From NCBI GenBank assembly GCA_029204225.1, contig CM055100.1, positions 18,055,650 to 18,119,649 on the forward strand: DNA of 64,000 nt, in the 5' to 3' direction. This stretch comes from Diphasiastrum complanatum. Lineage: Eukaryota > Streptophyta > Lycopodiopsida > Lycopodiales > Lycopodiaceae. A program made the position numbers and the translations under genes. The stretch's first letter is position 1. Each line of letters opens with the position of its first letter. The notes beneath the pieces are model-generated. The model was not told where the DNA came from, did no database searches, and saw only the letters and a program-made list of their open reading frames with translations. Positions 34,310 to 45,780 of the stretch are shown piece by piece.

Positions 34310-34795
34310 GACGTCAGAAAAAACACGTCGCAATGAGAATATCAAATTCCGATGTCTTTAGAACACGTTGGAATCCGACAGGTATAGCATGCCGGACTCC
34401 CGAAGCGTTAGTCAGACTGCCGGACGTCGGAAGCCACGTGGACGTAGGATTGCGATGTCCATGTGGGATGTTGGATTTCGACGTGTTTATTAGACGTCGT
34501 AATCCGAGTCCGCATCCAACGTGGCTGATCCGACGTGGATGTCGGATTCTGACGTCCAACAAACACATCAGAATCCGATGTCTGTTCCACAAAAAAATCT
34601 AGAGAACTGTCCAAAAATGTCTGACGTTCCCTTGACATGTGTCTGATGTCTATTCGATGCATAATGGGATGTCCGGAGTCCGATGTCTAACATAGATGTC
34701 GGATTAATATGAATGTTAACAGAATGTCATAAAAAAACATCCAACGAGTGTCCGATGTATATCCTTGACATGTTTGTGTGTTGAAATCCGATGTC
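34310..34795. repeat. CACTA-type subterminal repeat cluster
   Basis: More than a dozen variants of GTCGGATT/AATCCGAC joined to GACGTCC, in both orientations, lie between the CACTA end and the coding region. Examples are near 34370, 34460, 34540, 34570, 34680 and 34700. The motif matches the clusters at 9970-10345 and 44715-45090. Confidence 0.7.
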
Positions 34796-34879
34796 TCGGA
34801 TTAGATAAAAAAAATAAAAAATGCGTAAAGGTATGAAGAAGCCAAAAAGGAAAGAAACATAGAATTGAAATGAAGAAGA

Positions 34880-35834
34880 AATATTAATCGAAGAAGAAGA
34901 AGAGCGTTGGAGAATGATGAACCTTTGGAGCCTTTACCTTCAAAATGCACTCGTGAATGGATTTTTGATACAATGCTAAAAGCATCCGAAAACGAAGAAG
35001 AATTGACCGAATTAGAATGGGAATTTGTTCGTGGATGTGGATGGAAGGTTAGTGTAGTATTGTCTTTGTGAAGTTTTGTTTTTGTACTACTCAATATATA
35101 AATAGTACTTTAATTTGATCAAATTTGTTTTTTTTTGTGTTTTAGTATAAACCATACACTGCCATGTGGGCATATGGACGTCATTATCGTATTGAGAGAG
35201 TTGACAACAAGCGACGTACATATGATTGTGGTATAATGGCCAACTTTCAACAAGAGAGTCGTTCTAGTGCGAGGGACGTAAATGTCATTTTGGACGATCT
35301 AGACTATGTTGGCACATTGCAACATATTTATGAAGTTGATTACGAGACTAACGACAAATACTTTATTTTTTATGGTCTTATTTATATATCGATCTTATAA
35401 AACTAACTTAATTTTTTTATCTTATATTTCATCGAGATCAAATAGACCCAAGATGGTGGTATGTGATCCAACTTAATGCAAGACAATGATGTGTGTTTGA
35501 AGGAAAAGATATTGTAACATTGGATACACATGATGAACCATCACCCAATTTTGAGGTTTTGGAAGAACTAGAACCACTCATCCAAGCTCCAAATGATATG
35601 GAAATGACGGGAGAAGAAGATACAATTGCAAATGAGGAGATTCCTAAGATCGTACAAGGCCAAATTGAGAGTAATTTGAGGCCCCCACATTTGGATGAGA
35701 TAAAACTAGAAGAAGAGGAGATTGAATATGAGGGTAGCTCACATCATCAAAGAGACACGATCGGATTTTTACAATTATACTTAGACCTAGATTCAGATGA
35801 GTGTCAAGACTTGTGTGATGACGAGAATGATTAA
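34880..35834 (+). pseudogene. CACTA transposon protein, DUF4216-like domain
   Basis: A frame from about 34880 encodes CTREWIFDTMLKASENEEEL and reaches a donor AAG|GTTAGT at 35047. An acceptor TTTTAG ends at 35145. The joined exon continues GRHYRIERVDNKRRTYDCGI, RDVNVILDDLDYVGTLQHIY and EVDYETNDKYF, the pattern of DUF4216 in CACTA elements. After a stop at 35398, the end of that domain (DPRWWYVIQLNARQ) lies near 35445, followed by a stop. A strongly acidic C-terminal frame ends DLDSDECQDLCDDEND at 35834. The central FKC.W portion is missing, so it is broken. The family call rests on pattern memory. Confidence 0.55.
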
Positions 35835-35993
35835 TGATTATTAATACTTAAATGCACTTGCATTCCTTTTTCTTTATATTCATTGCAATACTTTTTATGT
35901 ATACTTTTAATTTAGTTAGAGTTGAATGTAATAATTACAATACCTGAACCTTGCGATTATGTCCTATTTCAGAATGTCACCTCATATTCCCTC

Positions 35994-35998
35994 CCTGC
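35994..35998. repeat. Target site duplication CCTGC, left
   Basis: CCTGC before the left LTR is repeated at 40479-40483 after the right LTR, a 5-bp Copia footprint. Confidence 0.92.
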
Positions 35999-36654
35999 TG
36001 TGAAGAATTGCCAAAAATTGGCAAATCTAGCTTGATCAAAAACCATGTAGAATAGTGTAAATTGTGTACACATGTGAGGCCATGATGCCACATGGGAAAC
36101 CCATCCTAATGTAGGTTAGGTCAAGTCAAGAGAGTTGGTCATGTCTATTTGGTGGTCATCCCTACTTTATAGGACCTACACCTAAGTTTAAGGTGAAAAT
36201 TTGACCAACTAGCTACCTACCAAGCATAACTCTAGGATCTAGGCTAGGGTTTCATTTTAGGGCAAGAAGGGTGAGTTAACTTCCTTATTACATGCTGGAA
36301 ATCCACCTAACTTCAAGAAGGAATTCGAATTTGCTATGTAAAAAAAGAAAATTTTTGGCAATCTCAAGCTAGTTCACTATGTACATTTAGTTTTTGTGAT
36401 CCAAATGAAACCATATAAATTTCTACTTGTTTCTCAGGTTGAAGGCCGTACTACAGCCTGTAGTACACATGTGTGCGCTCGAATTTCAATGTTTATCAAT
36501 GCTTTTGATTGTTAATGCTTGTTGTTTGTCAAATTGCCAATCTAGATCAACTTTTTTGTGTCTAGTTTTTTGATAGATTGTTAAGCAAGCATCCAATCAC
36601 TCTTGTGGATCTTTTGTAGATCCATTTATGGTCCTAAAGTACAGTACTTTCACA
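35999..36654 (+). repeat. Left LTR (656 bp)
   Basis: Relative to the right LTR it lacks about 15 bases near 36075 and 10 bases near 36358. Each gap is bordered in the right LTR by a short direct repeat (ACACA and TTGG). It ends GTACTTTCACA. Confidence 0.94.
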
Positions 36655-36667
36655 TGGTATCAGAGCC
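36655..36667 (+). other. Primer-binding site
   Basis: TGGTATCAGAGCC directly follows the left LTR, complementary to initiator tRNA-Met. Confidence 0.93.
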
Positions 36668-37459
36668 AAGTACAAGAGCATAAGCCACTGATCTAATGTA
36701 AATCCATTTTTAGCAAGTTTTGGTGCTAAAAACTAGTATTGAGAGGGCAAGCTAGAATCTTGATTTTGGTGAGGAGATTTGATCCCAAACTTGGTAGGGG
36801 TCCAAATCCGTACTGTCCACATGTGTGGGCACCTCTGAACCTGCATTTAATGCATGGTATTCATTTGATCCAAAAAAATTCAATTTGTGAGCTATTGGTG
36901 TAATTTTTGGTGGAGATCCTAGGATAATCTACCAAGATCATTTGCCATTGATTAGATTTGAATTTGTTTCATGGAATCTAATCAATCTAGGCTGAGTTCA
37001 AGTCCTATTAAAGTTAAAAATAGGTCTTGAAAGTACACCAAGAAGGAAGGAAGAGATTAAGTCGTTTTTTTGTCCAAAAATAGCCAAAATTGGCAAGATT
37101 TGATTGTAAGTAGATTTCACATCATCTTATCTTCATTCCAACTTTGTGAGGGAGTGCTAGAACTGAGATTATAAGTCCATTTGTTGGATTAGAAATCTAA
37201 TTTGAGTGAAAAACTACAAGAGAGAGACCTTAGTGAGTTTCTAGAGACAATCAAATCCATTTCTTGGCAAGATTTGTTTGAAAGTAGTTTTCACTTCATC
37301 TTATCTTCATTCCAGCTTTGTGAGGGAGTGATAGAACTGTGATTATAAGTCCATTTGTTGGATTAGAAATCAAATTTGAGTGAAACACTGCAAGTGTGAG
37401 ATCTTTGTGAGTTTCAAGTCAATCAAATCTATTTCTTGTTTCTAGAAGTCACTAGTAAG

Positions 37460-39797
37460 ATGGGATCTGCTGGAGCATACCTTCTAGAAGCTAGTGAGAG
37501 ATTGAATTCTACAAATTATGCTATTTGGAAGGTTAGGATGGAGTCACTCTTGGTGCTCCAAGACCTTCATGAGTTCTTGATTGAAGATGAAGATGAACCT
37601 CTAGGTGCACAAGAGTTAGCTAGATACAAGAAGAGATCTAGGCTTGCACTTCATTGTGTGAAGATGAATGTGAGCAATGATTTTTTGAGAGAAGTATCAG
37701 CATGTACTAGTGCTAAAGAGGCTTGGGAGTCTTTAAAATCAATCTATGAATCTAGTAACACTTCAAGAGTACTCATGCTTAGAAATCAGATTTTGCAAAG
37801 CATGAAGAGAAGTGAGGAGAGTGCACAAGATTATGTACTCAGAATCAAGTCTCTAAATAGAGATTTGGCTTCCATTGGAGAGAAGATTCATGATGGAGAG
37901 CTTGTACAAATTGTTCTTAATGGTCTAGGAGATGACTTTGCAAATTTGGTCCAAAGTTTTGCCATCCAAGACACTTTGCCAACTATAGAAAAACTTCACA
38001 GTGTATTAGTGGCTGAAGAGTGTAGGATGCTCCATGCAAAATCTAGGATGAGTTCCTTGTCTTTGTAGGATGGTGATGGGAAAGCCAATTTCTCATTCAA
38101 GGTCAAAAAGAAGACCAATGGAAAGAAGAAGCATCCAAAGGAGGCCAAAGAAGAGGATGATGCATCAAGTTCAAAGGACAAGTCAAAGATGAAATACTTC
38201 TTCTGTGGAAAGAAGGGGCATTATGCATCTGAATGCTACAAGATGCTAAGAGCACAAGTGGAGGAGGACAAACAAGGAAACCTTGCAAAGGAGGAGGAGG
38301 AGGATGAAGTAGATGTATTTTTTATGGCATCTACATCCTCACCAACAAGCAATAGCAATTCAAGAGACAATTGGTGGATCGACAGTGGGGCTAGCTCTCA
38401 CATGTCTTGTGAAAAGGATTTTCTCTCAACCTTACACTCTTTCAATTCTTCTAAAAAGTTTGTCTTTACTGCAAATGATGAAGAGTGTAGGATAGATGGT
38501 GTTGGTACCATCTCTTTGTGTCTAGAATCCTCAAAATGCATGGATCTACAGAATGTCCTTTATGTACCATCAATCACCAAGAATATGCTTAGTGTTGGTC
38601 TACTCTTAGAAAGTGGTTTGGATGTCCACTTTAAGCATGTTTGAAGAATGATGTTTGCATTGCAAAGGGATTTAAACATGGAAGATTGTTTAAGTTGGAA
38701 GCTAGTGTTGCTTTTGAAAGAATGAGCTTGGCAAAGGAGGAGATCACTCAAGAGGAGATCTTGGCAAAGTGTGATCTTGCTTGCATTGAGGAGGAGCATC
38801 AAAAGGAGGAAGATCTTGAGGATCAGCCTCAAAGCATGAAAGTTCCAAGGGAGTCCTCAATGACAATGGCCGAGTCATCAAATTGCATGCAAATTGTCCA
38901 TTCAAGTGTGCATCTTGCAAGGGTGGTGAGCATTGGAGAGTCTACTATCTTTGAATACTTTTTGGAAAGTAGTAGTAGACATGAGGTGACTTGTTTCTTA
39001 TCTTTCTTACTTTGTATGAAAAGACAATAAAATGGGATGCTTTGAAATCTGCATTTGTTGTTGATAAAGCAATTTCATTGGATAACTATTTTTGTAATAG
39101 TTTGAATAGAGTCATAAAAGATGAAACATCATTTGCTTTGGAAATCTTTGTGTCCACATGCTTTGTGCATGATCATTCCAATGTAAGGACCAAATATTAT
39201 CCTATTTCAATGATAGGAGTAATGGTAGTGTTTTGCTCTTCAAGTAGAGATTGTAGAATCTACTTGTTTTCAACCAAAGAATTTGTCAATGGTGGAAATG
39301 TGATCTTTCAAGAGTGGAAGATTTGTAAACTTGAAGAAGCACCTTTGGATCAACACCTTATTCAATTCATTGATGTTTTGGAGTCAAGTCAAGTGGAGGA
39401 TAAAGCTCAAGACCCGAGGACTCCAAGAAGAATCTTGAGTATCAAGATGGAGCCATCAAGGCTCAATCATATGGATCAAGCAAGGCAAGTTGTCTTTGGC
39501 AACATTATTTATGCACTTAATATTTTAATTGATGTATCTTCAAGTGCACAAAATGCCTTGGAATCCATGGCTTGGCATGATGTTTAGTTTTGAAGTGTGC
39601 TACATGTATATAGACACATTTATGGAACATCTTGTAAGGGATCCTCTAAGAGGTGGTGAAAGATCCTTCATGGACATCATTCTCTATTGGAGTCTCAAAA
39701 GTTCCTTGTTTGTAGCTGGATTTTTTAGACACTTCTAAAAGCTTTCATTCATCTATCAAGAGAGTTGTAAATAGATCAAGCTAAATTTGAGGAGGAG
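37460..39797 (+). pseudogene. Copia gag-protease with collapsed pol
   Basis: Gag runs from ATG 37460 (MGSAGAYLLEASERLNSTNY) to a TAG at 38066, where CAG would fit, and then on in the same frame. The zinc knuckle reads YFFCGKKGHYASEC, so its first Cys is Tyr. Protease (WWIDSGASSHM) is intact to 38643, where the frame slips. From 38700 to 39060 a Glu/Lys-rich stretch replaces pre-integrase and the integrase core. Integrase tail motifs (FVHDHSNVRTKYYPISMIG, STKEFVNGGNVIFQE) and the linker before RT (SAQNALESMAWHDV) follow. The chain then jumps to the RT C-terminal phrase MEHLVRDPLRGGERSF and a scrap of the RNase H tail. RT and RNase H catalytic cores are absent. Confidence 0.9.
39789..39797 (+). 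other. Polypurine tract
   Basis: GAGGAGGAG lies directly before the right LTR. Confidence 0.85.
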
Positions 39798-40478
39798 TGT
39801 GAAGAATTGCCAAAAATTGGCAAATCTAGCTTGATCAAAAACCATGTAGAATAGTGTAAATTGTGTACACAAGTGGGTTCCACACATGTGAGGCCATGAT
39901 GCCACATGGGAAACCCATCCTAATGTAGGTCAGGTCAAGTCAAGAGAGTTGGTCATGTCTATTTGGTGGTCATCCCTACTTTATAGGACCTACACCTAAG
40001 TTTAAGGTGAAAATTTGGCCAACTAGATACCTACCAAGCATAACTCTAGGATCTAGGCTAGGGTTTCATTTTAGGGCAAGAAGGGTGAGTTAACTTCCTT
40101 ATTAAATTCTGGAAATCCACCTAAATTCAAGAAGGAAGTCAAATTTGCTATGTAAAAAAAGAAAATTTTTGGAGCTCATTGGCAATCTCAAGCTAGTTCA
40201 CTATGTACATTGAGTTTTTGTGATCCAAATGAAACCAAATCAATTTCTACATGTTTCTCAGGTTGAAGGCCGTACTACAGCCTGTAGTACACATGTGTGG
40301 GCTTGGATTTCAATGTTTATCAATGCTTTTGATTGTTAATGCTTGTTGTTTGTCAAATTGCCAATCTAGATCAATTTTTTTATGTCTAGTTTTTTGATAG
40401 ATTGTTAAGCAAGCATCCAATCACTCTTGTGGATCTTTTGTAGATCCATTTATGGTCCTAAAGTACAGTACTTTAACA
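39798..40478 (+). repeat. Right LTR (681 bp)
   Basis: It starts TGTGAAGAATTG and ends GTACTTTAACA, followed by the CCTGC target duplication. Confidence 0.95.
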
Positions 40479-40483
40479 CCTGC

Positions 40484-40880
40484 AACGTATAGGTTTTTCC
40501 ATTTAAGAAAAGATTAGAACCTCGTCTTTAACGGGAGAAAAGTAAGGGCTACACACCTTCCTAGGATTGGTATTTTTTTACCTACATTTCACTCGTTCAT
40601 ATTAGCTAATATCTAGTGTATGTGATAAAATACAGCATTACTTTTAAAAAAGTATAGTAATGAATTACATTTGATTGTTTTACTATGTTGGGTAAAGTAT
40701 TTAAATAATCAAAAACTGAAACAACACAAACTCACCGATAAGCTCGAAGCTTGAGTGCAAGCTTGTTTGCTCTTACAACACTTGCTATCTTTTTTTTTCT
40801 TTGAATATCTTTGTCACATACACAAGCAATTCAAAAATAATAGTTTATTACACAATTGAATCATTATTGCAAGTTTCAAC
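40484..40880. other. No gene seen; possible continuation of the CACTA remnant
   Basis: This is the right-hand flank of the Copia insertion, so it is by logic the continuation of 35840-35998. No CACTA coding motif or terminus is visible. Confidence 0.45.
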
Positions 40881-40891
40881 CCCCTCTCCCC

Positions 40892-40941
<50 letters not shown>
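40881..40941. repeat. Poly-C then (CT)n microsatellite
   Basis: A C run of about 15 is followed by a CT tract of about 40 bases. Confidence 0.95.
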
Positions 40942-40943
<2 letters not shown>

Positions 40944-41040
40944 TAAACTTTCATTCTATTAACACTATCTATTCACATATTACCCTAAATTCTAAATCAA
41001 TGCAAAATGCAAAACACATATACACACACTTCTTCTTCTT

Positions 41041-41097
41041 CTCTCTCTCTCCCTCCCTCCCTCCCTCCCTCCCTCCCTCCCTCTCTCTCTCTCTCTC
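41041..41097. repeat. (CT)n-(CCCT)n-(CT)n compound microsatellite
   Basis: CT repeats surround about seven CCCT units. The copy A locus at 1-144 is plain CT. Confidence 0.95.
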
Positions 41098-41664
41098 ATG
41101 GATCCTTCGTTTAGTTTCACCCTGCTTTGCTAACAGACATGTGGACAACTACAGACATACTGCTTCTCCAAGCTTACAAGGTCTTTTTAAACATCCTACA
41201 TTTTCACAAAATAAAGTTTTGCTCTTAACTTAGTGGGTCTCCCACTTAAAAACTAATAAAGGTACTCTATAAGACTTTTTAAATTTCAAATTCCCAATCT
41301 GGAGGGAAATTGATTTTCTCTCTCTCACTCGCACCTTCCAGGATGCTATCCAACTTGACACTATAAGATCATGCTTTTCGACACTTTCTCTCTACAACAC
41401 CAGAGAAGAGTTCTTTCCTCTATGATGTGCTGAAAGTGCGCCCTACCAGTTCACGGATCAACGATATTCTAGCATACTGTATGCATCATTCTCTCTTTTG
41501 CTTGGCTCTCTTAATGCTTTACTCTCACAATGATGATGCTTTGATAATCTCCAACTACTGTTTATGTTTGCTTATCACACAAAAGAATAAAAAGAGCTTT
41601 TGTAGCATTGAGAAATATGGTACAACATTCTTTAAGTATGGAAACACGTCCATCCTGCCTCAAT

Positions 41665-42245
41665 AGGCAGCGATGGACATTTCATTTCATTTGGCAACCT
41701 TTCATGAGACCATAAGCGATGGTCTGATGGCCACCTTTTCAACCATAAAAAAACTCATTTAAGCTTCGTTTGACAACGATGGAAGGGTGCCTTTACCCAT
41801 TGGTATGATGATCACTTTTTGATACAAAAGATGGTCATTGTCCAACAATGGACAGCTGAATCTTCATCTTGATAAATATTATTGAATAATGAGGTCATTG
41901 TCCAGCAATGGACAACTGACTCTTCATCTTGAAAAATGAGGTCGTTGTCCAACGATGGACAACTGACTCTTCATCTTAATAAATATGAAGTGAATAATAA
42001 ATAATGAGTTATGATGTTCAGCGATGGACACTATGATCTCTTCTGGCACTTGCTTGCTTAGCACATTGCACACAAAGCATCCTACTGTCCAGCGATGGAC
42101 AGTAGGATCATTTACTCTTCATTCACTGATAGCTCTTGACTATCAAATGGCTCACTGTTCGGTGATGGACTACAAACTCTTACTAGTTTGTTTGGTTCTC
42201 TTTACATAAGTATCCTCTTCTATCCAGCGGTGGATGAATGGATAC
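41665..42245. repeat. GTCCARCGATGGAC cluster, copy B
   Basis: It has the same order and spacing of palindromes as 628-1205. Some cores differ between copies (CAACAATGG against CAACGATGG), and others are unchanged. Confidence 0.8.
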
Positions 42246-43850
42246 GTTAAAAGCTCAATTCTTGTGGTAGAATGACTCTCTTAAAAGTTTTCATATATCT
42301 TTGGTCTTACATTACTAAATTTATAATTTCTTATAATGTAGCATCATCATACTGCTCCGGCTTCTTCTTAAATGTACGTTTCGGTTCACATCTGAACCAA
42401 AACGCTAGCTATCTCAACAAAAAGGTATCGTACCAACTGATTCTCCATAAAGCAAGTTATCTAACTCATTCCGTATACGTCTTATATACGTTTTCTCCGC
42501 AAATCTTTATAAGCAAATACTTGCTAAAAAGTGTTATTTGGCTTTCTATGACCCAAAGTGAAAAGAATCATCTCGAAGCAAAGGAAACAATGGCAGCCTC
42601 TCAAGATGCCACGTCTACAACTATTCAGGTACACTTTTCTAGAGTAAGTAAACTCTTTGCATCTTCAGCAAGCATGGTATGTTCAGTTCTGTACATCCTT
42701 AAGATATGGCACTCTTCTACACAATCGTGCTTTTACTTCTTTTTTTTAAAAAAAAGAAACAATATAAGACCACATCTAACCTTGTATACAAGTCGAATTA
42801 ATTCACTGTGAAATAAAACCCTATCATAAAACTGAACAACAAGGACTCCAATAATGCGATCTTAGACAACATTCATATGTGTAAGAGTCGTGGTTTCTAA
42901 TTAAAGATTAGAATGGCATGGATCTGCCCTAATACCTTCTCTTACTAGTTATTGATCACGTCTTTTCTACATAGTCACCCCTATACCATGGTTGTTATGT
43001 AACTCATATGTAACAACCATGGAAGCACTTAACCGCACCCGTCTCTATGCTACTCTAGACTCTTGGTGAGATACGACTGGAAAACATGGATATGCTCAGG
43101 AGTATGGACAACAGTGAATGACATACCTTACACTGTAAGGGTCACTTGGGTCAGTATAGCATGGATTTGCTCTGACACCAGCACATGTGTCCACACCAGG
43201 TCTTCTGGCTAATTAAAAGTTTTTCATACTCTTTAAAACGAACTGATATGGAACAATTGACCGTAAGCTATGCAGTATGGCACTCGCCCTGATACGGTGA
43301 TATAACGGCTTGGCCTATCGCTAAAACACCGGTTGTCTGGGAAGATTGGACTATGATTTAAAATGCTATTTGAAGCTGTCAAGTAGTATAACTTCTTTTG
43401 GACATGAATAACAATTGTCGTTCAGCCATGACACATGTCTTCCTCACTATACTAACTTGAGCAGTTTTGTTTTGTGGGATGGTGGTAGGTATCAGCTGGA
43501 CGTCTTGAAAGTGATTATGCTTTATGGTGCTTTCTAGTACTGTATTTTACTTTTCAACTATATTTTACCTTGTTGGATTATGAATAAAGGCTTTAAAGAG
43601 CTTCAGTCTTGCTTTGTCAAGAGGAACTAAGTGCGGCCTTGTATATCTCTCTCATCACCATCTATTCATCTATCATTCTTAATCCTAAATAAATGCACAC
43701 TATATCTATTTATCTATTAGCCTAAATTATAAATCAATGCAAAATTCAAAACACATACACCTCCTCTCAAACACACTCACACATACACTATCCATTCTAA
43801 CAATCTATTATAAACACTATCTTAAATCATTCTAAATCAATGCAAAATTC

Positions 43851-43999
<149 letters not shown>

Positions 44000-44312
44000 A
44001 CAAATCTAAGATTCATTTACCATTAAACACTGTTATTCAAACACTTATCTTTCCTCTCTTCATTTTTCTTTCACAAAAATAAATAAAACAATTTTTTTTT
44101 CTCAAAAAAAGAGCAAAATATAAACTCCAAAAGCTTTTAATATCTTCAAGCATACACCTACACTCCACCTCTTCTCTCTCTCACACAAATTACAAAATAA
44201 ATAATCTATTATTATCAAACACTATCCTAAATAATACTGACAATTTATTACAAGAATAACAATATCCAAAACCATTCTAAATCAATGCAAAATTCAAAAA
44301 CACATACACATA

Positions 44313-44335
44313 CTCTCTCTCTCTCTCTCTCTCTC
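44313..44335. repeat. Short (CT)n microsatellite
   Basis: About 23 bp, corresponding to the 103-bp tract at 9471-9573. Confidence 0.9.
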
Positions 44336-44370
44336 AAATTACAAATCTAAGATTTATTTACCATCAAACA

Positions 44371-44487
44371 CTATCTATTCAAACACTTAAAACTTAACAA
44401 TATCTATTCAAACACTTAACACTATCTATTCAAACACTTAACACTATCTATTCAAACACTTAACACTATCTATCCAAACACTTATAT
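44371..44487. repeat. Minisatellite, 22-bp unit, copy B
   Basis: Near-identical units of CTATCTATTCAAACACTTAA, more homogeneous than in copy A. Confidence 0.8.
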
Positions 44488-44714
44488 TTCCTCTCTTCAC
44501 TTTCTTTCACAAAAACAAACAAAACAAACTTCATCTTTCAAACAAAAAGCAAAACAAAAACTTCAAAAGCTTTCAATACCTTCAAGCACCAAGCTCAAAG
44601 CATCAAAAGCTTGAACTGATCTTCAAGAATCTCAATAATTGCAATAATCGCTCCAACCTGCACAAAATAAAGTGAGAAAGAAGGCGCTGGATCGTGCGAA
44701 TTCGGAGAAATGAA

Positions 44715-45090
44715 ATAGATGTCGGATTCCGACATCCTCAAAACATGTTGGAATCCGACATCCATGCCAATTTAGGCCCGGACTCTAGATGCCGACGCCG
44801 TGGACAACATTTGGATTGCTGACATGGATGTCGGATTCCGACGTCCACGTCGGATGACACGTAATTTTTTTTAAAAAAAAAAATGCCATGCCATATCCAC
44901 GTCGAGATGTCGGATTCCAACATGTCAGATTCCAGTGTGCAGTTTAAAAACTAGTTGCGGCCACAATTTACCGATTACTGGACCTCTAGTTTTGGATTTT
45001 TTGCTTGGACGTCGGATTTCGACGCGTCGAATTGTGACAGATTATAAAATTTTCAGAAATACGTCGGACGCCCATGTCGAAATTCGCACG
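44715..45090. repeat. GTCGGATTCCGAC cluster, copy B
   Basis: Palindromic repeats equivalent to 9970-10345. Confidence 0.75.
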
Positions 45091-45780
45091 ATATGTTATT
45101 GTGGAAGGTGGAAGAAACAATCGTGAAAGAGCAGGTCAAACTGACTAAATAATTGGCTATTTTTTTGGCCAAGGATTTTCTCATAGAAAAATGCGAATAA
45201 CGCTTTCGGAAGCTGTAAAGTGGTGATGGAGGGTGGCCCTGGTAGTTTAAGTTGGCCACAAAAGGAGGTGTGAGCAGCTGAAGAGGGTGGCCAAAACTCC
45301 AAAAATAGCCATAGCGTGGAGCTTCAAAGAGAGAGAGGTATTGGAGAGAGATTGCAACCCTCCGTGCACTAAACCAAGGCTACTCCTTTGTGTGAAAAGG
45401 TCTTCGCTACAGTTTAAGGTCTTCGAAAGCTATACTACGAAAGTGAGAAAACATTATGCTTCCTTAATCACATTTGCCTTACTTTGTTGGTTTCGTGAGA
45501 AAACATTATGCTTTCTTCATCACCATTGGCTTACTTTGGTGGTTTTGTTATTTATGTCCATAATTACCTGATTTTTTGGCGGTCGCATGAAACATTTCAG
45601 TGCCCAAAACGAAAGTCATTCATTAAATCTTTGTTAAACAAGAACAATGGTAGGGATGTGAAAAAGTGTGAGCCATTGGATCAAGCATAACCACTAGACT
45701 GGTTCAAAGGAAACTCTTGAAATGTTGAAAGCCATTTTCTTAAGGTCCTTTCACTAAAAAAAAAAAAAAATCATACTGTC

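Larger units (their letters stand above)
34245..35998 (+). mobile_element. CACTA (En/Spm-type) transposon, 5' part
   Basis: CACTAAAACACCC at 34245 is a plausible CACTA terminal inverted repeat. It is followed by a subterminal cluster of GTCGGATT-type repeats (34310-34795) and a DUF4216-like gene. The sequence to 35998 is then interrupted by the Copia element at 35999 and may continue after 40483. The opposite terminus (ending TAGTG) was not found. Confidence 0.6.
35999..40478 (+). mobile_element. Ty1/Copia element, internally deleted
   Basis: The 4480-bp element has LTRs of 656 and 681 bp (TGTGAAGAATTG...CA), a primer site, a purine tract and a perfect CCTGC target duplication. Gag and protease remain, while most of integrase, RT and RNase H are gone. 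It was mobilised as, or later became, a non-autonomous copy. Apart from two deletions in the left LTR, about 15 LTR substitutions were seen by eye. It lies in the CACTA remnant. Confidence 0.96.

Noticed and set aside
35843-35998. Possible 3' end of the CACTA element before the Copia insertion
   Set aside because: No TAGTG terminus or repeat cluster was found. The sequence simply runs into the Copia target site.
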